A DNA stretch of 64,000 bases from JAEDES01 sp045649455 (GTDB taxonomy: Bacteria > Bacillota_I > Bacilli_A > RF39 > UBA660). The notes under the pieces were generated by a model. That model was given only the letters and a program-made list of their open reading frames with translations. It did no database searches and had not been told where the DNA came from. Made by a program: the position numbers and the translations under genes. The stretch lies in contig JAZRPV010000058.1 of assembly GCA_045649455.1 (NCBI GenBank), positions 62,001 through 126,000 on the forward strand, in the 5' to 3' direction. This document shows, piece by piece, positions 32,153 through 40,503 of the stretch (position 1 is its first letter; every line of letters starts with the position of its first letter).

Positions 32153-34402
32153 TTATTTTCTAATTATTGATAATACTGTTTGTTTAATAATGGATAATAT
32201 TTTTCTTATTAATTTGAAGATTATTCTTATAACATTTAGAGTTAATGGAACAATCATTATTATTGATGTAAATAAATTCTTTATAAATTCAACAAAATTA
32301 GAGATTGTTGTCTTAATATTTCTTAACCAGTTTAGTCCATATGCCATTTCTGTTTCCATATGATTTTTTATCGCAAATGTTCTAAGTTTTTTTGTTATAG
32401 AAATTGGTCCTCTATCTACATCTTCTCTTGGAATAATATTATGATATTTACTATAGTAACTTAGATAATTAGCATTATATTCATTACGTAGCTCATTTTC
32501 ATATTGTGTATAAACTTCATACATAAATGTTTTTTCATCCATTGATAATTTTTTATCTTTTATTGTCTTTTTAATACTCATTACTAAACTATCATATTTA
32601 TTACTTATTATTGTATACTCTTCTTTAACATTCTTTTTATATTTAGATAATTCTTCTATTACTTCTTTAATTGCAGTTACATATTCACCATCAGTAACTA
32701 ATTTTCCTATTTTTTCAGAAACTATCTCATCTTGGTTTTCTAGTATTGTTGAAACAACCGGCACTCCATTTTCAATTGCCTTATAGTTAGTTGATGAGAC
32801 ATCTTCTTTACAAGCACAATTTACAATAACATCACTTATTTTATAAATAATGTCATATTCTTCTTGTTCCGGTATATAAATTAGATTTGAAATTTTCGAA
32901 AATTGTTTTTCTAAGTTTCTAACCATTAATCCATTACCATTAATTATAAACACGGCATCTTCAATTGATTTTGCCAAATTCATAAATAGTTGTGGATTTC
33001 TTTCATGTACTACATTGTCAATAAAAGATATAACTATTTTATCTTTTGGGATATTATATTTTTCTTTTAGTGCTTTTATATTAATTTTTTCATTTTCTAA
33101 TTTTTGTTTTGTATAATTAATTAATTCTATATTTTCAGATACTAATTCTTTATTAGTTGTATATGTTTTATTAATTAAACTAATAATATTATTTGTTCTT
33201 ATTGAAGGAATGTTGTTTTCTATAATATCAATTACTTTGATTTCAGGATTTGTTTGTTTTATTAAAGGTAACATTGCATATCCATATGAAGCATTATTTA
33301 TTATTACTGAATTAACATTTCTTGATGTAATTAAATGACTTACATATAATGGATAATCTTTTGTATCTAGGAAGTTGCTTAAATCATGAATTTCTGAAAC
33401 ATAATCTTTAATATCTTGTCTCATATTATTTTTTGATGGTTCTGTTAAGATTAAAATACAATTGCTATCTTGACTTAGTCTTTTTATCATTTCATATGTT
33501 GCTATTGAATTTTTACTTAAATTGATATTGTCTGCAATAAGCATTATTGTATCTTTTTTTGTTTTCTTATATGTTGGTAAAGTCATTGTATCATGTGTAT
33601 TTATTGTTGGTCCAACTTTACTAATTTGTGGAAATTGGATAACTTCTACGTTATTTTTTACTAATTTAGCAGTGCTATTAATTAGTTTTTGAGCTTTTTT
33701 ATGATTTGATCTTGCTCTTGATAGTTCTCCAGATAAACTTGTTCTATACCAAAATAATGGTGAATTTAATCTGATTGGAGTTTTTCCTTTTGATAATAAT
33801 TTTAGCCATAAATTCCAATCTTCATACATAGCTTTTTCTTTGATTCCAAAGCATCCTACTTCTAATAAATCCTCTTTTTTTATCATTGAACTAATACACA
33901 TTGTATTTAAAACTAATTCTTCTTCTAATGTAAAATATGGTTCCCAGTAGTATTCATTAGCACCAAAATTAATCATTGCTGCATATACCCAACTAGCATT
34001 TTTGTGAGTTTCTAAAGCCCAGTACATTTCTTCTAACATTGTATTTTCTATCAAGTCATCACAATCTAAGAAATAAATATATTTTGCTGATGGTGATGAT
34101 TTTGCAATACCAAAATCTCTAGCTTGAGATGGTCCTCCGTTTTCCTTATGGAATACTTTAATTCTTTTATCCCATTTGCTTACTTCGTCTAATTTTTTTA
34201 AACAACTTTCAGATTTTGAACCGTCATCTATAATAATCCATTCAAAGTATGGATATGTTTGACTCAAAATAGTATTAGCTGTCTCTTCTAATGTAGAACC
34301 TCCATTATAAAATGGTGTAATAATTGTAATTGTTGGTTCTTGATTATTAGATAATTCCCCTATTCTTTTTATTTCTTTTCCTGGTTTGTTTAAAAATTTC
34401 AT
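32153..34402 (-). CDS. Two-domain glycosyltransferase (GT2 plus GT-B) with amphipathic tail
   Basis: 749 residues. Residues 20-230 are a GT2 domain (TITIITPFYNGGSTLEETAN, DDGSKS, FLDCDDLIE, EDWNLWLKL). Residues about 285-600 look like a GT-B enzyme (KDTIMLIADNINLSKNSIA, KDKIVISFIDNVVHERNP, and AIENGVPVVST for nucleotide-sugar binding). The last 80 residues contain hydrophobic, basic helices that likely dock the enzyme on the membrane. It could add two sugars in sequence. GTAGGAGG precedes the ATG. It is 16 bases after the GT4 gene, in the same operon. Confidence 0.88.
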   Translation of the reverse strand: MKFLNKPGKEIKRIGELSNNQEPTITIITPFYNGGSTLEETANTILSQTYPYFEWIIIDDGSKSESCLKKLDEVSKWDKRIKVFHKENGGPSQARDFGIAKSSPSAKYIYFLDCDDLIENTMLEEMYWALETHKNASWVYAAMINFGANEYYWEPYFTLEEELVLNTMCISSMIKKEDLLEVGCFGIKEKAMYEDWNLWLKLLSKGKTPIRLNSPLFWYRTSLSGELSRARSNHKKAQKLINSTAKLVKNNVEVIQFPQISKVGPTINTHDTMTLPTYKKTKKDTIMLIADNINLSKNSIATYEMIKRLSQDSNCILILTEPSKNNMRQDIKDYVSEIHDLSNFLDTKDYPLYVSHLITSRNVNSVIINNASYGYAMLPLIKQTNPEIKVIDIIENNIPSIRTNNIISLINKTYTTNKELVSENIELINYTKQKLENEKINIKALKEKYNIPKDKIVISFIDNVVHERNPQLFMNLAKSIEDAVFIINGNGLMVRNLEKQFSKISNLIYIPEQEEYDIIYKISDVIVNCACKEDVSSTNYKAIENGVPVVSTILENQDEIVSEKIGKLVTDGEYVTAIKEVIEELSKYKKNVKEEYTIISNKYDSLVMSIKKTIKDKKLSMDEKTFMYEVYTQYENELRNEYNANYLSYYSKYHNIIPREDVDRGPISITKKLRTFAIKNHMETEMAYGLNWLRNIKTTISNFVEFIKNLFTSIIMIVPLTLNVIRIIFKLIRKILSIIKQTVLSIIRK

Positions 34403-34418
34403 ATTTCCGTTCCTCCTA

Positions 34419-35660
34419 CTACTTTATGAATAATGATCTAATTTTTCTAGTAACTCTTCTAATAAAATTTATAATAGCCCTGTATGTTTTTATTGGCCAT
34501 TTACTATTAATTCTATATATTTCATCAGAATAGCTATTTATTGTTGAAAATATATATTTATAATCTTTACTATAATCGCATGCTAATTTATCATTATATA
34601 AATTATTATCTACATTATACTTTTTATCAATATACTTATAATTTTCATTTACTATTTTTTTATATTCTTTTTCTGTAATATTTTTTAAACATTCAAATAT
34701 TTTTTCATCATTATCCAAATTCATCCCTGAAAAATTTTGATTACTAGCTTGTTCAATATTACTATTGTCTACTATATTCATAGTTCCTGTATAGCTACTA
34801 ATAATTGTTAATCGTTTACAAGCAATAGCTTCTAGGACACATCGATCTACACCCATAAAAACATCTATGTTTTGATAGAACTCAGGCATGTTTGTTACAC
34901 TTCCTAGAAAGTCTATTTTTGAAGTTAAATCTTTTGACTTGGCATATCTTTCTAATTGTTTTTTTTCTGGTCCTGCTCCTGCTATTAATAATCTACTTGA
35001 TGGTTCTATTTCTAAATATCTTGTAAATAAGTCTATAGCGTTTTTTATTGAATCCACCTTTTCTTCAGAAAGTCTTGATGCTATACCAAATGTTTTAATT
35101 TTATTAGGTACTTTTCCTGTTGGAAAATCGTCCATATTAAGAGAATTAGGTATAATCAAATATCTATCTTCTCCTAATTTATAAATATCTTCAATTTCTT
35201 GTTTAGTACTTTCAGCAATACAAACAATTTTAGAGGCATTTTCCAAAAGCATTGGTATGGCAATCTTATATAATGGAAATTCTCTAGTAAACCACTCAAT
35301 TGCTCCAGGAACGATTGAGTGTCCATAAAATACATATGGTATATGAAGTTTCATTAAAACAGGTAACCAATACATTGCACATGGGTATTGATGAATGTGC
35401 ACTTCACTAATTTCTTTTTCTTTACAAAAATTAATTAGTTCTTCTTGTACTTCTAAGTGAAAATGATTATCTATTATATATTCTATTTTAAAAACTTCTA
35501 TATCGTTTTTTTCTAATTCTTCTAAATATAATCCATTTGGTGCGGCTACATATACTTTATGTCCTGCTCTTTTATATCCTTTACATAATGTAACAACAGC
35601 TGTTTCAATTCCACCTATATCTAAATGTTCTAAACACATTAATATATTTCTTTTCTTCAT
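34419..35660 (-). CDS. GT4-type glycosyltransferase
   Basis: 413-residue GT-B enzyme. The N-terminal domain starts ILMCLEHLDIGGIETAVVTL with HIHQYPC and FYGHSIVPG, and the C-terminal domain carries FGIASRLSEEKVDSIK, LLIAGAGPE and the acceptor/nucleotide block CVLEAIACKRLTIIS. The last 30 residues are basic and amphipathic, as in membrane-docked enzymes. I use the ATG at 35660, with AGAGGA upstream, rather than the adjacent TTG. A strong promoter lies about 90 bases upstream, so this gene heads the second part of the glycan locus. Confidence 0.9.
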   Translation of the reverse strand: MKKRNILMCLEHLDIGGIETAVVTLCKGYKRAGHKVYVAAPNGLYLEELEKNDIEVFKIEYIIDNHFHLEVQEELINFCKEKEISEVHIHQYPCAMYWLPVLMKLHIPYVFYGHSIVPGAIEWFTREFPLYKIAIPMLLENASKIVCIAESTKQEIEDIYKLGEDRYLIIPNSLNMDDFPTGKVPNKIKTFGIASRLSEEKVDSIKNAIDLFTRYLEIEPSSRLLIAGAGPEKKQLERYAKSKDLTSKIDFLGSVTNMPEFYQNIDVFMGVDRCVLEAIACKRLTIISSYTGTMNIVDNSNIEQASNQNFSGMNLDNDEKIFECLKNITEKEYKKIVNENYKYIDKKYNVDNNLYNDKLACDYSKDYKYIFSTINSYSDEIYRINSKWPIKTYRAIINFIRRVTRKIRSLFIK

Positions 35661-35710
35661 CAAATAATCCTCTTTCCTATTTTATAGTTAATAATTACTT
35701 CTTTTATAAA

Positions 35711-35734
35711 AAAGAATTTTGATTTGAATTCTTT
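35711..35734 (-). promoter_or_regulatory. Weak terminator-like hairpin in the 5' leader of the GT4 operon
   Basis: Minus strand AAAGAATT/AATTCTTT with an 8-base loop followed by T-rich sequence, between the promoter and the start codon. Nearly all A-T pairs, so weak. It could be an attenuator or chance. Confidence 0.25.
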
Positions 35735-35749
35735 AATTCTTATATATTA

Positions 35750-35778
35750 ATTATATTACATATGAAAAATTATGTAAA
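35750..35778 (-). promoter_or_regulatory. Promoter of the GT4/GT2 operon
   Basis: Minus strand TTTACA (35778-35773), 17 bases, TATAAT (35755-35750). Confidence 0.8.
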
Positions 35779-35823
35779 GTCGAGCACTTTTTGCAATGGC
35801 CTAACTTCATTATAAAATAAACA

Positions 35824-35848
35824 AAAAAAGGCTTATTTAGCCTTTTTT
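35824..35848. terminator. Terminator of yfhO
   Basis: AAAAAAGGCT/AGCCTTTTTT with a 5-base loop and further A and T runs. It separates the two halves of the glycan locus. Confidence 0.85.
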
Positions 35849-38046
35849 AAATTTACTTTATAAAAATATATTCCATATACTAAAGCACTGATAATTGAAG
35901 AAATTATTCCTAAATTTAATCCCGGTGTTTTATATGTAAATTTTATTTCATTTTGTCCTTGATTAATTTTTATTGCTATCATTCCATTATCTACTTTTTC
36001 TACTACTGCTGCTTTACCATTAATAGTTGCTCTCCATCCTTTGTCATATGGAATTGCGTAAATAGCCAAAGTTTCTCCACTACTATTAATTTTAGATGAA
36101 AAACCATTGATTTCAAAACTAAATTTATTACTTAAATAATTTACTTCATTAGAATATAATTTTTTATATTTTGAAATTTGTTTTTCATCTAAAATTATAT
36201 GAGTATTTAATGTTTCTTTTTTGTCTTCATCTGATAGTTGATTAAATTCTTCATGTGACATATATTCATTTACATTAAATCCAAATTCTTTATAATCTTC
36301 GTTTAGATATATGTAATAGTTTTCTGTTTCTTTTACTAATTTGTAGTTATTCATTGGAATATCTACACGACTAATTACATATTTTATACCTAAAAAGTCA
36401 TATAATTTATCATTTACTCCGTCTCTAACTGGTAATAATGTACTTACTGCTCTCTCGTATCCTATACTCTTATAAAATTCGAAATTGGTTCCATTCAAGT
36501 TTGAATTGAATGCTCTCATATTATTAAATCTTCCAATATATCCCATGTTTGCATAACATGAATAATCTCCAATTGTACGTACATCTTCGAATGATAATTC
36601 ATTTTTAATATTCAAATATATTTTATAGTTATCATTTTTATATAAATTAAAATCTATATAATGATAAGTCATATAATTTCCCCATAATGTAACAAATACA
36701 AATATTGAAATTATTAGATATTTAATTTTTTTATGAGTCATATTTTTACATATATAGAATGTTACAAATAAGCATATAATAGCCATTAAAACCATCACAA
36801 TAAAATACACTTTATCGTAGAATATATAAATATTTTTTATTCTCCACATGTATAATAATGTTCCTATTCCAGTTAATACAAATAGTCCAATATTTATAAA
36901 TAATGGAATTTTTAAACTACACTTATCCTCTAGACATTTTATAGACATTAATGACAATATTAATGTTGGCATGTAGAACCATCTAGCATAATAAGCTCCT
37001 ACAAACATAAAGAAACTACTATTTAATACTGGTACACACATAAATATACCTAGTACTACAATTAAGATACTATACCATTTTTTAGGATGTTTGAAAAAGC
37101 ACCCTAATGCTAATAATACTCCGACAACTGGTAAATAAGCTTCTATACTAGTGTAATTAGATTCTGTTATAAATGAACGTGCATTCATAACTTCGGCGGG
37201 AAATATAAATGCTCTTAATAATTCAATATAATTCTCAATTGGATGTTTAATTAACTGAATTAAAGTTGATTCATTAGATACTCTCGGATTAGAAATAATA
37301 AATAATGCAGTTGGTAGTAATGCAATCATCGCAATACCTATTCCGCAAATCCCTTCAAATATTAAGTATCCTATTTTCTTCCATTCAAATTTATATTCTT
37401 TACATATTAATTTAATAACAAAATATAATATTAGGAAAATACCTTGTCCAATAAAGAAAAACCAGTTAGTAAAAGCTAGTAATGCAACAACTAATCCAAA
37501 CCAACCTTTCTTATTATCATACATGTAATTATCAAATGTATATAACAATAATGGAAAGAATGCAACTACATCATGAAAATGATAGAACATGGTATTTGTT
37601 AGTTGAAATCCTGAAAAAGCATACAACAAAGATCCAATTATGGCATATTTATCATTTTTTACATATCTTTTTAAAAATAAGTATGATGTTAAACCTGCAA
37701 CTCCATATTTTAATATAAATATCCATCCAACTAAATATGGAAACCATGATGCAGGAAATATATATGCTATAAGATTAAATGGACTAAATAGATTGTAGAA
37801 AGTGAAAGTACCTATAAAATTACTTCCTAATTCATTAAACCATGTCCACAAAAAACTTCCCTCTTTTAATGATTCATTAATCATCATATTAAATGAAATT
37901 TCTTGAAGAGTAAAATCAGATAATAATGCATATTGTCCCTTGCCATATATCAGAGTTGGAAGAATGATTAATGCTCCTAAACATATTGAATAGAAAAATG
38001 CTAAAAATAATTTGTTTTTAAATATTTTTTTAATTTTTCCTTTCAT
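35833..38046 (-). CDS. yfhO: YfhO-family membrane glycosyltransferase (GT-C type)
   Basis: 737 residues with about 12-13 membrane helices and a C-terminal extracellular domain. The N-terminal loop LSDFTLQEISFNMMINESL replaces the usual Asp/Glu-rich GT-C loop, and LGIKYVISR and the final helix GIISSIISALVYGIYFY are typical of YfhO. In Bacillus subtilis, YfhO transfers N-acetylglucosamine from an undecaprenyl carrier, made by CsbB, onto lipoteichoic acid. The next upstream gene is csbB, which supports that role. A terminator-like hairpin lies between csbB and yfhO. Ribosome binding site TAGGAGGT. Confidence 0.9.
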   Translation of the reverse strand: MKGKIKKIFKNKLFLAFFYSICLGALIILPTLIYGKGQYALLSDFTLQEISFNMMINESLKEGSFLWTWFNELGSNFIGTFTFYNLFSPFNLIAYIFPASWFPYLVGWIFILKYGVAGLTSYLFLKRYVKNDKYAIIGSLLYAFSGFQLTNTMFYHFHDVVAFFPLLLYTFDNYMYDNKKGWFGLVVALLAFTNWFFFIGQGIFLILYFVIKLICKEYKFEWKKIGYLIFEGICGIGIAMIALLPTALFIISNPRVSNESTLIQLIKHPIENYIELLRAFIFPAEVMNARSFITESNYTSIEAYLPVVGVLLALGCFFKHPKKWYSILIVVLGIFMCVPVLNSSFFMFVGAYYARWFYMPTLILSLMSIKCLEDKCSLKIPLFINIGLFVLTGIGTLLYMWRIKNIYIFYDKVYFIVMVLMAIICLFVTFYICKNMTHKKIKYLIISIFVFVTLWGNYMTYHYIDFNLYKNDNYKIYLNIKNELSFEDVRTIGDYSCYANMGYIGRFNNMRAFNSNLNGTNFEFYKSIGYERAVSTLLPVRDGVNDKLYDFLGIKYVISRVDIPMNNYKLVKETENYYIYLNEDYKEFGFNVNEYMSHEEFNQLSDEDKKETLNTHIILDEKQISKYKKLYSNEVNYLSNKFSFEINGFSSKINSSGETLAIYAIPYDKGWRATINGKAAVVEKVDNGMIAIKINQGQNEIKFTYKTPGLNLGIISSIISALVYGIYFYKVNLKKAK

Positions 38047-38082
38047 AAATTACCTCCTATATTTATTAAATTTAACAATAAG

Positions 38083-38108
38083 AAAAAAACTATTTAATTA
38101 GTTTTTTT
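38083..38108. terminator. Hairpin between csbB and yfhO
   Basis: AAAAAAACTA/TAGTTTTTTT with a 6-base loop. It would reduce, not necessarily abolish, transcription from csbB into yfhO. I see no clear promoter in the 51-base gap. Confidence 0.7.
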
Positions 38109-39057
38109 CTTCTAAATTTTCTGAAATAATAAATCTTGGTCTTTGTTTTGTTTCATTATACATTTTCCCAATATATTCACCAATTATTCCAATACTGATC
38201 ATTTGGAGTCCTCCAATAAACCAAATTGAAATTGATAAGAAGGTCCATCCTGTTACTGTATTTCCGAGAATTTTTTGAATTAATGAATAAACCATAATTA
38301 TAATACTTACAAATAGTACTGCAAATCCTAATATACATATAAATCTTAACGGTTTAACACTAAATGATGTTATACCATCCCAAGCAAAATTTAACATTTT
38401 CTTTAAAGGATACTTAGATTCTCCTGCAAAGCGTTCATTTCTTTCATAGTAAACAACATCTGATTTATAGCCCACTAATGGGAACATTCCTCTTAAGAAT
38501 AAATTAACTTCTTTAAAGTTTGCAAACTCTTCTAATACTCTTTTAGATGTTAAACGATAATCAGCATGATTATATACAATGTCAACTCCTAAGAATTTCA
38601 TTACTTTATAAAAACCTTCTGCAGTTGTCTTTTTAAACCATGTATCAGTTTTTCTTGCACTTCTTACTCCATATACAATATCACATCCTTCGTGATATTT
38701 ATCAATCATTCCTTCAATGGCATTAATGTCATCTTGTAAATCTGCATCCATGCTTATTACTACATCTGCATAGTTTTTTGCCGTCATCAAACCTCCAAGT
38801 AAGGCATTTTGATGACCCCTATTTCTTGATAATGTTATACCTGTAAACAATTCTTCTTTCTTGTTTATTTCTTTTATTATTTCCCATGTTTTATCTTTAG
38901 AGCCATCATTTACATACATCACTCTACTCTTATCAGATATCTTTTTGGCTTTAATCATTGATTGTAATTTGTTTTTTAGTTGCTTTGTTGTTTCTTCCAA
39001 AACTTGCTCTTCATTATAACAAGGAACTACTAGATATAATATTGTTTCTTTTTTCAT
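38098..39057 (-). CDS. csbB: Polyprenyl-phosphate glycosyltransferase (CsbB/GtrB-like)
   Basis: 319 residues. GT2 domain: LVVPCYNEEQVLEETTKQL, VNDGSKDKT, LSRNRGHQNALLGGL, SMDADLQDD, then two membrane helices near 230-255 and 265-290. It makes an undecaprenyl-phosphate sugar that a GT-C enzyme uses outside the cell. With YfhO next to it, GlcNAc on lipoteichoic acid is the likely product. Other GtrB relatives use glucose. The ATG at 39057 is preceded by GAGGTGA. A GTG 9 bases earlier is inside that site. Confidence 0.92.
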   Translation of the reverse strand: MKKETILYLVVPCYNEEQVLEETTKQLKNKLQSMIKAKKISDKSRVMYVNDGSKDKTWEIIKEINKKEELFTGITLSRNRGHQNALLGGLMTAKNYADVVISMDADLQDDINAIEGMIDKYHEGCDIVYGVRSARKTDTWFKKTTAEGFYKVMKFLGVDIVYNHADYRLTSKRVLEEFANFKEVNLFLRGMFPLVGYKSDVVYYERNERFAGESKYPLKKMLNFAWDGITSFSVKPLRFICILGFAVLFVSIIIMVYSLIQKILGNTVTGWTFLSISIWFIGGLQMISIGIIGEYIGKMYNETKQRPRFIISENLEEKN

Positions 39058-39076
39058 TTCTCTCACCTCTACAAAG

Positions 39077-39634
39077 TTATTTCAACTTTTTAATTTTATT
39101 TTTCTTTACTAGGTATGCTGTTTCAGATATATCCATCATCGGCTTATCTGACATAGAATCTGAGTAAAAACTTTTTAATTTCTTATGTTTGGTTTCTTGA
39201 TAAAATCTTTTTACTTTTTCTATATCGTGACAATTTAGTGATTCAAATGTTCCTGTTTTTTTATTTACTTTTGTACCAATAATTTTAACTTTTAGTTTAT
39301 TTTCTAATGGTTTTAATAAAAATTCAGGAGATGCCGATATAATAATATCACTCTTTTCTTGTTGTTCAATATACCATTTTTTTATCTTAGTATAATTTCT
39401 TTTCCAAAACTTTTCAATATAATCATCAATATCATCTATTTCTTGAAGGAAAGAGAATACATACTCTTTGCATTTTGTTTTATCTATTTTCTTAATTATA
39501 TAAAGTATTAGTCCATATATTTGATGAGGTAAAGTTAATAATATTTTTTTATTTCTTTTTACAGAATATAGATAAAAATCTAAACTTGAATCTCCATCAT
39601 AAATTGTACCATCAAAGTCATATCCGTTTATCAT
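39077..39634 (-). CDS. HAD-IB phosphatase next to a UbiA-type transferase
   Basis: 185 residues. Motif I NGYDFDGTIYDGDSS, motif II ISASPE, a Lys region KVKRFY and motif IV FYSDSMSDKPMM mark a HAD-IB (SerB-like) phosphatase. It overlaps the UbiA-type gene by 4 bases. In decaprenyl-phosphoryl-ribose synthesis, a transferase joins phosphoribosyl diphosphate to the lipid and a phosphatase removes the 5-phosphate. Elsewhere HAD and UbiA domains of this type are fused. I infer the phosphatase step for this protein. Confidence 0.85.
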   Translation of the reverse strand: MINGYDFDGTIYDGDSSLDFYLYSVKRNKKILLTLPHQIYGLILYIIKKIDKTKCKEYVFSFLQEIDDIDDYIEKFWKRNYTKIKKWYIEQQEKSDIIISASPEFLLKPLENKLKVKIIGTKVNKKTGTFESLNCHDIEKVKRFYQETKHKKLKSFYSDSMSDKPMMDISETAYLVKKNKIKKLK

Positions 39635-40503
39635 AATAAGTATAATAGTCCTCCCATAATTATTATATATAACACTATAGCTCCAATTAAAACTTTATCT
39701 TCAAGTATAACTTCTATTGGATCACCGTGAGAATCTTTTTCTATATTTAAACTATATAGTTGTAGAATTACTAATACAAGTGGTACGGTCCAAAATAAAT
39801 AGTCATTACCTATTCTTGTTATTGTAGTAGAATCTACACACCATAATGTATAAGAAACTACAGCTAATGCAAGTGATACATACATGTTTTTATCTAAGAA
39901 ATCTTTATTATACAGTTCAAGAACCTTACGACTTTTTTCACCATTTTTTATAATTTCATTTCTTCTTTTACCAAACCCAAGATAGAAAGAACCAAAAATT
40001 ATCATTAAATATAACCATTTTGAAACTTCGATATTATTGATTATGCCACCATACATTACTCTAAATAAAAATCCTGAAACTAATATAACTACATCAATTA
40101 TTGGAACATGTTTTAGCCATTTACTATATAAGATATTTAATATTAGATATATTAGTGGAATAATAGCTATACCAATATTTTTATTTGATATGTAAGTAAG
40201 GATTATCATTGTTATAGTTAACAATGATATCACAAGTATTGTGATATAAGCATTTTTTATACTTATATCTCCAGAAGCCAATGGTCTATTCTTTTTTATT
40301 GGATGTTTTTTATCTTTTTCAATATCATTTATATCATTTATAACATATACAATTGATGATGTTAATGAAAATATAAAAAATGCAACAACTGTTGTTATAA
40401 AGTATTTGATATTAAATATATTTATGCTAAAGAAGATTGGTAAAAATACCAATCCATTCTTTAACCAATGTTTTATTCTAATCAGTTTTAGATACTTCTT
40501 CAT
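39631..40503 (-). CDS. UbiA-family prenyltransferase, polyprenyl-phosphate phosphoribosyltransferase type
   Basis: 290-residue membrane protein with about eight or nine helices. The catalytic loop YVINDINDIEKDKKHP and KKNRPLASG is the N-D-x-x-D-x-x-x-D and R-P-L-A-S-G pattern of decaprenyl-phosphate 5-phosphoribosyltransferase (Rv3806c group). A second acidic site is degenerate. Expected reaction: PRPP plus polyprenyl phosphate to polyprenyl-phosphoryl-phosphoribose. The 26-base overlap with the upstream GT2/GT-C gene and the 4-base overlap with the HAD gene make a coupled trio. The sugar donor made would be a furanosyl pentose. Confidence 0.88.
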   Translation of the reverse strand: MKKYLKLIRIKHWLKNGLVFLPIFFSINIFNIKYFITTVVAFFIFSLTSSIVYVINDINDIEKDKKHPIKKNRPLASGDISIKNAYITILVISLLTITMIILTYISNKNIGIAIIPLIYLILNILYSKWLKHVPIIDVVILVSGFLFRVMYGGIINNIEVSKWLYLMIIFGSFYLGFGKRRNEIIKNGEKSRKVLELYNKDFLDKNMYVSLALAVVSYTLWCVDSTTITRIGNDYLFWTVPLVLVILQLYSLNIEKDSHGDPIEVILEDKVLIGAIVLYIIIMGGLLYLL

